The translations under genes were made by a program, and so were the position numbers. From Serpula lacrymans var. lacrymans S7.9 (Eukaryota; Basidiomycota; Agaricomycetes; Boletales; Serpulaceae): a DNA stretch of 64,000 nucleotides. The notes beneath the pieces are model-generated. The model saw nothing but the letters and a program-made list of their open reading frames with translations. It was not told the DNA's origin and did not search any database. Of this stretch, positions 36,719 to 48,596 are shown piece after piece (the first letter of the stretch is position 1; each line of letters begins with the position of its first letter). The DNA lies in the NCBI RefSeq assembly GCF_000218685.1, contig NW_006763307.1, positions 280,854 through 344,853 on the forward strand. Reading direction: 5' to 3'.

Positions 36719-37073
36719 GCACCGCGACAATGAGATTTACCGAGATCTCGGAACATTTAGCCCCTGATATTCCTGAAAAAGAGGGAAAAGATTCTCGGCA
36801 TCATATTGCCTCCACTAGCCCGGATTACATGCCTTTTGGACATGGCAGATACGTATGGTTCGTGCCCTGTGCTGTCTGGAGACGCGGTACACGTTTTATT
36901 GCGACTGTTGCTATCCTCCATTTCCCCAGTTGCTTTTATGCTGTGACTGAATTGAGAACGATGCTGGCTCATGTTGTGATGACATACGACATCGAGTGAA
37001 GGTGCACCACCTGCCAACTTGAGGTTTGGTCCGGCGAACTCTCCTAGTCCCAAGGCCAGAGTCACAGGAAACG
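36719..37073 (+). pseudogene. Cytochrome P450 pseudogene, 3' part (heme region)
   Basis: Reads RFTEISE, then TSPDYMPFGHGRY (about 36810-36855), an intron-like stretch, FYAVTELRTMLAHVVMTYDI (about 36928-36996) and PPANLRFG after a frameshift near 36996-37005. These are the sequences around and after the P450 heme-binding loop. The Cys-Pro-Gly-Arg part of the signature is not intact at the splice junction. This part follows directly, in P450 order and strand, from where the 5' fragment stops (about 19812). I take both as one gene split by the intervening 16.9 kb of transposons. Confidence 0.75.
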
Positions 37074-37469
37074 CACACTTTAATGGATCAGCGATCGAAG
37101 CAACCGCAGAGAAATATCAACACAGGAAATTATATCATGTCGCTGGTATTTAGCTTTCATGCCTGTCGTGCTATCAGATGACACAGCGTATGCAGTACTC
37201 CCTAGTGATTCCTTGAGCTACAGGACAAACCTGATGTTGTGACTTATATCTTGTAGTCTATACTCTGCTGCAAAGCCCAGCTTCTATATTAGCATCATGC
37301 AAGGATCTCTACTCTAACAAACAGGACAACGGTTTCATCCTACACGGTAGCGAGACACACAGTCGATATTCTACTCTTACAATGAAGCGGCGCTATCAAA
37401 GCACGCGACCTAACATCCAGCGCTTCCCTCCAGGTAAATACCCCCAATATACTTTCACTTCCGCAACAA
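37074..37469. other. Intergenic
   Basis: No gene seen between the P450 remnant and the 3' end of noxA; it should contain the noxA 3' UTR. Confidence 0.4.
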
Positions 37470-39556
37470 CTAGAAATGTTCCTAGAATACCCACATGGTG
37501 AGATTCGCCTTAAAAGGATTCGAAGACGGAAAACAAACCTTGGCAAATGTGAACTCGACATTGGCAGAAGTGTGTTCAAGAGTTGCCTCTTTGATAGCCT
37601 TGGCGAGGACACCGGGTCCACAGAAATAAGTCTGGAAGTTTCATTTAGAACAGACAGGTAAATTCAATGACTATAAGACTTACCCCGACTTTGGTCTTCA
37701 GCTGAGCATTACTACCGTGGATGTATCTGCCGGTCTGAATAGCCTGGGCAATTCTACCGTAGATGCTCTTCCAGTCAGGTCGGCCGAACATAGTACGAGT
37801 ACGAAGGAGCGTGAGAGGATCGTATTCGGCACCAGCATCGTTAACAGCAATGTTCCATAGCATGTCTTCACCGATCTTCTGCGTCAGGTAGATGTTGATG
37901 CGAAGGAAGTTGGCTATACATGATATCATTAGATGGTGATGAGATGGTAGGATATATGTGAAATACATACGGTCAACTTGAGCAGCTTCAACTTCTTGCA
38001 ACAGAGTTTGGAACCATCCGAAGGATGGGGCATCACGGCATACCCAGAAAAATTCGACACGACGTAAAGCGCCCATATTGCCTCTCTTCTGGCGGTACCA
38101 TATGTGCTTGAGAATAGAGGCGAAGGGAGTGACACCTAGAGACATTAAATAAATGAGCATACGATACTTAGGAAAAACCCTGGGCGTTTAACGGCAGGAG
38201 AGCTTACCAATACCAGCACCCACCAAGACAGCAACTTCATTATCGAAGACATCTTCCGCAGGGGCACCATAAGGACCGTCGATTCTCACCGAGGGTAGTG
38301 TGAGAGACAGATTCCCAGGGTCCAGTTCCACGAATTCACCACGAGTACCGTAGGCGTCATCTTCTTTTTCGTATCCTTTCATAGCGGCTTTCGTCATGGC
38401 AGCAACGGCAGAAGGGCCACATCCAACACGTTCACCCAGAGCGTGAGTCCAGTCGCCAACCTGACGGATATGAACCGAAACGTAAGGGTCTTCAGGAGCA
38501 GAAGTGATGGTGAACTGAAAAGGGGCATTCATTGATAAGGACACATAAAAATAATTGGCTAGAAATTTGACTTACAGGGTGCCATTGCCAACGGGATATC
38601 TCGGGGACTTGGATAAACAACCATTGACCAGGAGTGTATTTGAAACTGGGCTTGACAATTCGAAGCTCCATCGCACCACTCGGGTGAACAAGGACCTTAG
38701 ACAGTTTAGTCGATCGTCTAGCCCGGTACTCCCTGTATACCCGTTCCCCGAAATACAAGATGAACGGCCATATTGTGAATCGCCAACTTTCGTATCCAAG
38801 GCAATGTTCCGTTGAATAGAATGGGAAGCTGCTGATATAATCGGGGTTGGTAGAGTCACGGACAAAACAGCCGTCAGCGTGTGTGAATAAACCGATGAAG
38901 AAGAAAAAGGCCAGATGATGGGTGTACCAGAACGCTTCAAAGCACTGGTTACGAATTTTGTGATGCGCGGTGGTGTATATCAGGACCATGATGAGAAGCA
39001 TGAAGTGGCCTGTGATTGCGCCAGCTTGCTTGTAGTGAATATCAAGAGCATCTTCAACGCGGACCTCTGCGAGACTTGATTAGAAATGTACAGTCATGAG
39101 CAGCAAACATACGTACGAGTACGCTCGACGTTAAAAAAGTTGACGTAGTGAGCCGAAGTATGAACCATGGACCAAAATGCTAGCGAATAGGCCACCTGTC
39201 TGTGGAACCAAATGTTTTCATCGGCAGGGAAAAGCCAGGCTAACTTTGGTCGAACGACACGGATGACATTACGCAGCATGGGAAGAAGGAGTAACCCAGC
39301 ATTGAAAGCGAGTGTAAGACCGGCTCCTCGAGAAGTCCATACCGACCACGTTAAGGCATTGAGTGCGGACAGCTTCGCATCAGTTGCCTAAAAACAATTG
39401 AACAGGTTTGAGACAAGGTATTTGAGCGAGGAAAAAAATGCCTACCTGTAGGTACCAACCCAACGAAAAGAAGCCCACTTGAAGACCGTAGAAGATGACA
39501 TTGAAGGCAAGCCTCCTGGGAGCGAGGAACTCTTTTTGAAACCAAGTTTCACCCAT
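37470..39556 (-). CDS. noxA: NADPH oxidase, NoxA type
   Basis: Superoxide-producing membrane NADPH oxidase, known in fungi to control hyphal differentiation and fruiting with NoxR, Rac1 and Bem1. ATG at 39554-39556 (MGETWFQKEF), about nine exons, ending ...AKEHF with TAG at 37470-37472. Visible features: an N-terminal membrane segment (FNVIFYGLQVGFFSLGWYLQ); ARTA-like SRGAGLTL; histidine-bearing helices HRQVAYSLAFWSMVHTSAHY and TTAHHKIRN...YTHHLAFFFF that hold two hemes; FAD site around WHP/FTITSAPED (split by an intron); NADPH-binding GAGIG/VTPFASI, FFWVCRD; and a C-terminal CGPGVLAK...KEHF. No calcium EF-hands and no long N-terminal extension, which favours NoxA over NoxB/NoxC. All joins I checked keep frame. 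An ATG nine bases upstream (39565) is an alternative start. Confidence 0.95.
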
Positions 39557-41090
39557 AGCGTTCAAGATGAAGATGACAGCAAACGAAACAAACTGGATCC
39601 AGCCAGAAAGAAAAGAATGTTGAAGAAAAGGAAAATGAGGGCGTTAAAAGGAAGGAAAAGGATAAGGGAGATGAAAGGTTGTGGTGGCTCAAAAGGCTGA
39701 GACCTCTTTCTTCTTCGGCGTCCACCCATCATGTGACCATGGCAATTGTCTTATTTTTCTCTTTTCCCACTGTCGCCGACGACCGTTTGTAATTTTAGCA
39801 CTCCCCAACGGAGACATCGACCTCTACAGAATTTATAAATTTAGCACCAACTTTGCATTTAGAGGCACATACCTTTGATTGAGCGGTCCCGAATTATGTC
39901 GCAGAAGTACCGTGTCTGCGAGGCCTATCTGATATGCAGACTATGCATAGTACAGGCGTTATTGCCTCGATGCTGCACTGGATGCTCAGGATATTTATGG
40001 CACACATTTGAGGTGGTGGGAGAGAAGATGGATGCTGGCATCTTTGTGATCTTAACATCCAACATTTCCAGTCCGCCCAGGTCCAGGGCCAACTCTTAGC
40101 GAGCCGCGCCTCATCGTGCACCATGCATCAATATTAATGACATGATCACTGGCAGTCCATCACAGATAAGGGCCTTTTTGACGCTCGTTATACAAGCTTT
40201 AAAACTCTCAGAGGGTTTCTAATAATTTTTGTTTATTCTTCTAATAGACTATTATGATCCATCATGGGGTCTGTACAGCACAAAATGCGTCTATTTTTCA
40301 AGTTCAGTTGGTGAGTACTGTGGGCAATTTGTCTTGCCAAGATTGCCCAGGATGTACACCACCGCATCTGCTACTACTACTGATAATTATGATAGGACCT
40401 TCAAGCAGTGCAGTGGCAGAGAATCTGCTCACGCATGTTCGTCTGTGAAACTCAGGGTACGCGATTTTATCTTATCTTATCCTATCGGAATCCCACTCAT
40501 ACCGGATCAACACATCCGATAATTATCTCTCCATGAAAATTATTTGTCAAAGCGCCCTTGCTTCCGTCCTCAACGTGCAGCTTTCTACGTAGCGCCTACG
40601 TATTCCTTACCTCTGCCCATCAAAAATCATATAAACGTGACAGCCTCGTTTTTTATTTGCCACAAGGCCAAAATTTGACAAGAACTGTACCACCATATCA
40701 ATCAAGATGTTTGTCCTTAGGCAATCATAACGCCTTTTCTCTGCGTAATTTCCACTTCGTATCCTGACGCTTCCAAACACATAACATTTCTTTTCACTGG
40801 GCTTTTAGACGTTCCTGCACTCGCTATAATCCGACATATAATCGTCTCGGGCCTCTCTTGGATTTTGGATTTATTCCCTTTCGCTCGCAGATATAGACAG
40901 AAGATTAGACAGCATACCCCCACAATACGCTCCAGATTGGACTCCATTCAACTAGAAATATATCAATTAGGATCGGACGCTAGACTTTCAATATCTAGAA
41001 TCAGACTATCCGCGTACTCGGTTCACTCGATCTCAAATATCATCAATATACTCGTATAGGCTCTTAAAAAAGTTATCTTTAAAGTACTAG
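39557..41090. other. 1.5 kb between divergent noxA and methyltransferase genes
   Basis: No supported gene; open frames here (for example 40229-40522) lack domain features. Promoters of both flanking genes are expected. Confidence 0.4.
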
Positions 41091-42638
41091 ATGGCTACTA
41101 TTCATAACGCTGCTTTGTTAGGCGTATATTTTACACCAATCTCTTCACTGCCTCCACTTGCTCGCCTCAAGACGTTCCATGCCGCTCAGATCAGCGAGGT
41201 TTTGAACTCATTAAGAGCACTGTATTTCCCCCCCAGATCTGCCGGTTCCTTGATATCTAGTATGTTATTTACTGCTTTTGATTGATAACTGCACTTACGA
41301 GACATAGGCCATATTTCAGATGGAGGTTCAATCTTACCAGTAATCCCTCCCGAAGGGAAACCCATTCCACACCTTGTTCACGATGATTCTGTACCTGATT
41401 CAGGATATGCCTCCGAAGACGAAGTCGAGGCAGAGGCGTATAACTCACCGAAGAACGGGGAAAGAGTGGTTAACACAGATATCATCTCAGAAAGGGAACC
41501 ATGTCTCTCAGTTTCGTCGACAGAAGGTGACGGCGATCTCGTAATGCTTCGCTCAGATCCGCTCGAGCGCTCTTTCGCTATCGAGTGGCTCACAGGTCTC
41601 GTCAAACGATCTGATGCATGGGCTGAGGCTGCAGGCGATGCTGGAGGAGCCGAGGTCGAAAAGGAAACTGATTTACGCAGCTTGGTGGTCGATGACGCGG
41701 CCAACATCCTTGCACGTTTTGCAGGGGACGATGAAGAAGAAGAGGAGCTGACGAGGAAGTTTACATTTCCCTTTTGCGCAAATACAAATAAACCGCATGG
41801 AAACTCGGAAATAATAACAGTCGAGCTAAACGATGCCCCTTTAGATCGCACGGACCATACGTCCGTTGGATTGCAAAGCTGGGCAAGCTCAATTCTGCTT
41901 GCGAAGAAAATGTGTTATGAGCCGAGGAAGTTTTTGGCCCCAGGGGATGCTGTGGAGGGTAACTCAGGAATCGATACAGAATATAGAAATGAAGAAGAAA
42001 AAGGACTACAGACTAGGAGGATTCACGTTCTAGAGCTTGGAGCGGGGACTGGTTTATTAAGTATTGTCACTGCTAAAGTGCTTGGACGACTTTACCGAAA
42101 CAGAAATTCGGCTCAAACGGTGAAAGGAGAAGTAAAAGTGGTTGCTACGGATTATCACCCAGACGTGATAGCCAACCTCGCTCGAAACGTACAGACGAAT
42201 TTTTCTTCCTCTTCGCATCCTGTGCGGATCACTACCCTCGATTGGTCTCGCCCCATCACCCCTGAAGGCTCACCCTTTGATGTGATTCTCGCTGCGGATG
42301 TGATCTATCATCCACAACACGCGTATTGGATCAAGGCATGTGTCGAGGCGCTGTTGACGAAGCCCGATGATAATGGAGGGGGGAACGGTGGCATCTTCTG
42401 GATGATCATTCCTCTCCGGTCGACTGGTCGGCATGAAGGGATGGGGGCGACGGTGGACGACGTATTTCCGGACGCGTTCTCGACTTTCTGTTCATCTGGT
42501 GATATGGGAGCATACTATCTTGCCATAGTACAGAGAGAGGAAGTCGAGAGGCAGGAAGGAGTTGGACGTGCGGATGAAGGAGGGTATAAGCTGTTTGAGA
42601 TCCGCTGGGTTAAGTGTCTTGAGGGAACCATAGACTAA
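41091..42638 (+). CDS. Methyltransf_16-type protein methyltransferase
   Basis: ATG 41091, one 48-nt intron (41260-41307, GTATGT to ACATAG), stop at 42636-42638; about 500 residues. An acidic, Ser-rich N-terminal half precedes a class I SAM-dependent fold: motif I VLELGAGTGLLSI (about 42030-42070), motif II VVATDYHPDVIANLARNV (about 42142-42190), and FDVILAADVIYHPQH (about 42280-42320). Upstream, VGLQSWASSILLAKKM is the family's W-x-S-x-x-LA block. This pattern belongs to the Methyltransf_16 (METTL21-like) group, most members of which methylate lysines of proteins such as eEF1A or chaperones. The substrate cannot be read from sequence. Acidic insert and length exceed the usual core of about 250 residues. 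Confidence 0.85.
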
Positions 42639-43759
42639 AAAACTCAAGGGTGCCTTGTACGTAATAGTCAATTCAACTTTTTTAACTTTTGACTACCAAC
42701 TTGAAGGTTCTTTCTGCAGTCGCCGAGATTTTAAACACCCTCAAAGCAAGTACCTCCGACCCTCCGACATCCTAAAGTGTACTCCTTCCCGCTCTGAATT
42801 GCCTCGAGGCTATACGAGCATTTTCCTGCAACAGATCAATCACTGCTCTCTAAAGCTAGTTTGCTATGTTTGTCTCACCGACGCGCAGTCATGCGTGATC
42901 GCGATCGAAGGCAGTAACATGTTGATAATGCATATGGTCCAACTTTATCGGCCCGAACCTATGGCAGAATATTCATAGTAACAAAGTCTATGTCCCCCAC
43001 AAACTCCAAGTTGAGGATCATCGATGAGTATTGTCCAGCGTTTTAATGCCACGTCTAAAGTTCAGGTGCTAAGGAGTCCTTAAGTGAAGCTGCTGCCCGT
43101 GTGGAAAGGCGTGTAAGATCAAGAAAACCATTGACGTGTGTTCTGCAAGTGATCGCTTTGGATTGTCCCAGAGACTTTGTTGTAAGGATGGTTAAACCAT
43201 TTCAGTACCGCGTCATTTTTCCATTCTAGATATGTCTCATCTAGGTGGTGTGGTTCTGGATATGAATATTCTAATGTCGAGTGGCTGATGACCTTCTAGG
43301 CCGCACTGTAAAGCGTGTGAAGGTGCTTCTTACATTGATTACCCAACAGATATAGTATTTTCTGCCTTGAAAACTGTTGCATGAGCTTTGGCTACCTCAG
43401 AACTGGATGATATGGTTTCCAAATTCCTGGGCTTTTTGTTCTGTCTAGTGTTTTGGTTACATTCGAGGGTGACTGCAGTCTGATAGTAGCCTCGACAAAT
43501 TGTCGCGGAGTTCGAAAGGTTCCTGTTCAAGAAATTTCAAGTTCGAGTAGGTTGCATCTGTCGTGAATCACTTCAAAACATAGGACGGCATTGATTCTCC
43601 TCCCTCCTGGACAGGCATGCTCTATTTCTCTGTCAGTGTCAACCCAAACGGAAAGTACGGTGACTCCCTAGGCTCAGACTCTCGAAAGATACAAATAGAG
43701 AGTAAATTTAGCAATGGATTGGTCGAACCGCTCACAATTCAGCAGATATCGAGACAACC
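42639..43759. other. 1.1 kb intergenic
   Basis: No supported gene; probably methyltransferase 3' UTR and chitinase promoter. Confidence 0.4.
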
Positions 43760-46299
43760 ATGCTTTTCGCAAAGTTTATCCAGATTTCGCATTACAGCTC
43801 TATTACAATTCTCTTAACTCTTTGTGCCATTTTGTCGGCGACGAATGCCACTCAGATTATGCGCAATTCTACCCATCATGTGGGGACAGCAGTTTCGGAG
43901 TCGTCGCAGCTGATCCAAAAAAGGGCAAGCCAATACGTGCAAGCGGCTTACTTCACTAACTGGTAAACATTCTCTTGCACTATTTGACCGATAATCTATC
44001 TAATGTTGGTACGTAGGGGAATTTATGGTGCTAACTTCCGTGAGCTCAGAGTCAAGATTCTATGGCTATTGGCTTTCCATCTGACTTCAAAAAACAACAG
44101 AACCTACCGATATTACTCCATCAGACCTGACACATATTTTATACGCCTTTGCCGACGTCTCTTCCAGCACTGGTACTATCTCGTTAACCGACAGTTATGC
44201 CGACGAACAGGTGATAGTAATTCATGTTGGGCTAGTATTTTATTGAAAGGAAAAAAACTGAATGTAGAAACACTTCCCTGGAGATTCTTGGAGCCAACCT
44301 GGAAATAACTTGTTTGGATGTTTGAAACAGGTACTTGTTGATTTTTTTTACTCTTCTGACTGTTTTCTTGATCAGTGGGATACCCTAGCTGTATCTTCTT
44401 AAACTTGCCAACAGGTAAGTTGGCATATTTTTACTACAAGAAACATGACAAACCTCGTTCACGTAGGAATTTGAAAGTTCTTCTGTCTGTTGGCGGTTGG
44501 ACTTACTCACAATCTGGTCATTTCTCATTTGTTACCAATGCAAATAGTCGGGCCACTTTTGTTACAAGCGCAGTGCAACTCGTTAAAGATTATGGCTTTG
44601 ATGGAATGTAAGTCTTTTCTTCTTCTATTTTTCATGTATGCGCACATTCTTACAAGCGGTAAATCAGTGACATTGATTTTGAATATCCATCCAACTCTGA
44701 TCAGGGTCAAGGCTTTGCAGACCTTATCACTGCATTGCGGCAAGGGTTCGACAATCTGAAAACTTCCAACGGTGATAGTGTATCATATGAAATTACTGTA
44801 CGTCTGCGATCTGCATTTTCATTCCTGCTTCTCACTGTTGATCACAAGGCCTTACTTTCAGGTAGCCGTATCCGCTAGCGCCGCCAACTATGGGAATTAC
44901 GTCGTTCCCCAGATGGATAAAGCATTAACCTATTGGAATTTAATGGTATAGTATCTTTATTCCAAGGTTTTGTGAAAGGGTGTCTGAATAGGATCTTCCA
45001 GTCGTATGACTATGCTGGTTCCTGGCTGAGCTGGGTATGTCATCTTATATCTTTGCGAAGGCACTTTAATGAGCCAGTATACCATAAGACGGATAATCAA
45101 GCCAACTTGTATGGCGGCTCCCGTACTAAAGTCAATACTGATGCTGCCATAAAGCATTATATTTCTGATGGTGCATCTGCGGGCAAGATTAATATGGGTA
45201 ACAATGTTCGAGGTTGGAACTTTATATATGGTACTCACTTATTTGTAGGTATACCACTTTATGGACGCGCATTCGAAAATACGAATGGTCTTGGCGATTC
45301 TTTTAGTGGAGTATGTCGTAATTTTGCAGTCGTCTCGTCCCTCTCACTCACAACCTTTTAGGTTGGTCCTGGGACCATCCAAGCTGGCATCTACTCTTAT
45401 AAATATCTTCCACTTGCCGGCGCGAAGGTCTACGAAGATACTGTAGATGTAGCAAGTTATTCGTACGATTCTACTAAGAAGGAACTAGTGTCGTATGATA
45501 TCCCAGATGTCGTAAAGCTGAAGGCCAACTATGTTGTTTCTAATAAACTTGCAGGTACTATGTTCTGGGAGGTAAGTTTTTCACCTTTTACGTGGACCCC
45601 TTAATCACGGGTTGATCATATTTTATCTCTAGCTTTCGACTGATAGAACCGGCTCAGATTCACTTGTAGGCACGGCTGCAGGTGTATATGGCACTTTAGA
45701 TCAGACACAGGCGAGTTTGTCTTTCACGCACTGTATATCAGGCGAATGCTGAACGTGAATGTTCCTCAGAACCATATACAGTTCGTACCCCCACCCTTCC
45801 ATGTCATCCAATTCTGAATGTGCAGTAGTTACCCTGACAGCAAATGGGACAATATCCGCAACAACATGAATGGAAACAGCCCTCCACCTGCAACTTCATC
45901 CGTCCCTTCGAGTGCTCCAACCTCCACTCAACCCCCTGGTTCGGGTAACTGTGCGGGGGTAAATGCCTGGAACTCCAAGGCAAGCCGTTTCCCATCAACA
46001 CCGATAAACCATACTCATTATACCAACTACACAGACAGCTTATACTGGAGGAAAAACCGTAACATACAGTAAACTGATGGTTTCCTTTACTATCCCGTAG
46101 TATGGCATCTTATTGGTCTTTACTTAGATGGTCACCTTTGGACTGCTAAATGGTGGACTGCTGGAGATACTCCTGGAGGAAGAGGTAGGCTAACACATGT
46201 TGACTGCGGTTTGTCGACTGACGGCTTGATTTAGCGGGTGTATGGACTGATGATGGTGCATGCGCGTCGTCCAGGCGTTCAATGCGATTCACGAATTAA
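43760..46299 (+). CDS. Secreted GH18 chitinase with CBM5/12 chitin-binding domain
   Basis: ATG 43760 opens a signal peptide ([20 protein letters not shown]) and a Kex2-like LIQKR site. About 18 exons follow. GH18 blocks in order: [40 protein letters not shown] (about 44478-44515), catalytic DGIDIDFEYP split by an intron (about 44602-44690, satisfying DxxDxDxE), [21 protein letters not shown], and GTMFWELS. After a Ser/Thr/Pro linker comes a CBM5/12 ([10 protein letters not shown]...[11 protein letters not shown]...[18 protein letters not shown]), ending at TAA 46297-46299. One intron (45980-46034) uses a GC donor. The enzyme should hydrolyse chitin outside the cell or at the wall. All splice phases I followed are consistent, so it looks functional. 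An upstream ATG frame (43714) lacks the signal peptide and is less likely. Confidence 0.93.
45980..46034 (+). other. GC-AG intron in the chitinase gene
   Basis: Donor AAG|GCAAGC and acceptor ACACAG, 55 nt. Removing it joins the CBM5/12 halves in frame (WNSK + TAYTGGK). No GT donor in the neighbourhood gives a sensible join. Confidence 0.75.
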
Positions 46300-46496
46300 C
46301 GAATGCCAGAAATTTGGAACCGAGGCGTGTGGTATGATTTATGACTACTGAATCCTCTCATCTCTGATAATGCCCAGTGATGACTTCAAGCTGTTGTATG
46401 ATAATTACCTACGTGTTGTTTGTTCGAAATTGCAAAGTGAAAATGAATCTCAAGAGTAATATGCCTGTTATTAGAACGCAAAAGCTACATATGGTC

Positions 46497-46713
46497 CAGA
46501 CTCCAACCACTCGGCGGGGTGTTCTCCTACATCCTAGTGTAGCCACATTTGATTACATAATAAATATTTTTCCGAAGTTTTATCGAAACTTTAGTGTTGA
46601 GGATAACACCCCAAGCCGACTGGCAAACTTTGCTGTGGCTGAATATTTAAGTCTATTTGTTCACCCTGTAAGAAACGGTGCTCCTGCCAAAAGAAGACCG
46701 GCCATACGGAGCA
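46497..46713 (+). repeat. Left terminal inverted repeat of TE-A
   Basis: Inverted match to 54557-54769 over its whole length. It contains GAATATTTAAG, a possible TATA-like site placed upstream of the helicase. Confidence 0.85.
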
Positions 46714-47384
46714 GAGACCATGTATTGCATTGCGTAAACTTTGACTTCTTTCCATCACAGTTGCCTTCTTGAGCCAGCATCATTGATGTCTTCTTGACAG
46801 AATGTCATTCCTAGCATCGACGAGATATCAGCAACTGTATATTCAACATTTGGGTTTCAGCCTTGCCCTTGGCAGATCCGTTCTGCACGGGCTCAGCTAG
46901 AGGCAAAAGATGTCATTACTATTTCTCCTACAGGCTCAGGAAAAACATTGTGCTTCTGGATCCCTCTGCTCTTCCATGACAGAGTCATGATCCTTATTAC
47001 ACCACTCAACATCCTTGGAGACAAAAATGTGGATGAGCTAAAAGACATCAATATCCCTGCTATTTGTCTGACAGCCAAATCAGCCACTGACAAAGCGTTC
47101 AAAGTAAGTCCACATCTTTCGACCATTTTCAAGCAGTTGAAACTCTTATAGGAAATTGCAGCTGCAAAATATAGAGTCATTATTGTAAGCCCCGAGCATG
47201 TTTTATCAGACAAGCACTTTGATATTCTGTAGGCAAACCAACAGTTCACAAACAAGCTATTCAGTGTGACAATTGATGAAGCTCATTGGATTAGTGAGTG
47301 GGGAGATGGATTTCGCCCTGAATATGGAGACCTTGGTCGTTTGCAATGGATCCTTCCTCGCCATATCTCATTTCATGCTGCATC

Positions 47385-47798
47385 TGTTACGATAACACAA
47401 TTTTTGGACCTTTCCTTCTTCATTCTCTGCTTTAACCTTGTACACTTTACCTTTCACACATGGTGCCACGTGGCACTTCCCCTTTTTGTTCAAACTCCTC
47501 TTTCTCGCGCCGCGTTGCCTTCTTCTTACTTTAGATTCAACTCTCTCACACAGTGGAGCTGGCCATGCGGGCTAGGCCCCATAACACCATCAGCCACTAA
47601 CTTTATCAACTGTACAGTACATAAGTACAAACACTCTGTATTAGTATATATACCCCAATAGATCCAGGAGACTCCTCAGCGAGTCCTCCTGTTGTATACC
47701 AACAAACTCTCTGCAGCTTAAGGGGTAACCACTCCCTCATCATCTTCTTTATAGTGTGTTCCTGTGTGCGCAAGAGTAACTAACTCCTGGTTGTTACA
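47385..47798 (-). mobile_element. LTR1 copy inside the helicase gene
   Basis: 414 bp, TGTTACGATAACAC ... GGTTGTTACA on the plus strand, over 90% similar by eye to 23884-24301 and 53615-54032. The left flank is GCATC (47380-47384), but GCATC is not found directly at its right end. It reappears at 48668-48672, after 870 further bases, so this LTR is part of a larger insertion. Confidence 0.8.
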
Positions 47799-47967
47799 TT
47801 AGGACTTGCTCTTCTACTCTCTCGCACATTGTGCAAAAAGTCCCACTGGGCACCCAGACTCCAGGGTGAAGGAGATTTGGTTATTGGTTGGGAATATCCT
47901 GCATAGCAGATAGGTGCGCTCTTCGCGACGGCCTTGTAGTGCTTTGGGAGAAGAACCAAAACCTTTG

Positions 47968-48596
47968 TGTCAGGCAACGAATACGAAGCTATATAACAAA
48001 ATACAATGCCTGGTCAAGTCCTTGCTGGAAGGCGGTGAATCAGGGTATGAGTTTTGAAGAGTATTGGTATAGGCGCAAATCCAAACTAATATTGAACTAA
48101 AGAATAATACATCGAGTATGTACTTCTTTATATAGTGAATGGCAAGGGTCAGACCGAGAAAAGGAAGAATTAAGAAAGTGGTCTGACCAACTGACTAACC
48201 AATAGGAAAAGAAGGAGAAAGTGGTCCGATCTATCGTATTTATTAATCGTATGAGAAAAAGTATTGGTAAGGGGTGTGCAATTGGCTGTATCAGTAAGCC
48301 CATGAGAAGGCGCTGACTCACAACCTTCTTCGCTTATCAATATCCCTCCGAAGTATTCCCAGACATAGCACTGGATTGTTGCTATGTCATTTGGATATCT
48401 TCTCGAGGGTCTGCAACAAGTCTCCTTCGTTGTAAGTACGATAGGACGTGAGTGTGAATAGAGAATAAGAAGAAAAAGGATAAAAGTAATAAGATACCGG
48501 CTGTGATCTCTAGTCCAAGGGCAAGAGGAGTGACAGGGATCGAGTCTGTTAACCACGACATGACGGGAATGCGATAAGAAAAATTGATTCCTCACA
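47968..48596. mobile_element. Solo LTR, family LTR2, TSD CTTTG
   Basis: 629 bp, TGTCAGGCAACG ... ATTCCTCACA, flanked by CTTTG at 47963-47967 and 48597-48601. Near-identical to 22031-22661. Nested inside the composite insertion. Confidence 0.9.

Noticed and set aside
39479..39700. Lys/Arg-rich open frame opposite the noxA 5' end
   Set aside because: Antisense to noxA exon 1 and to a polypyrimidine intron/UTR tract; composition explains the basic residues.
42655..42978. 107-codon open frame downstream of the methyltransferase
   Set aside because: Starts at a non-ATG codon directly after the methyltransferase stop; no domain features.
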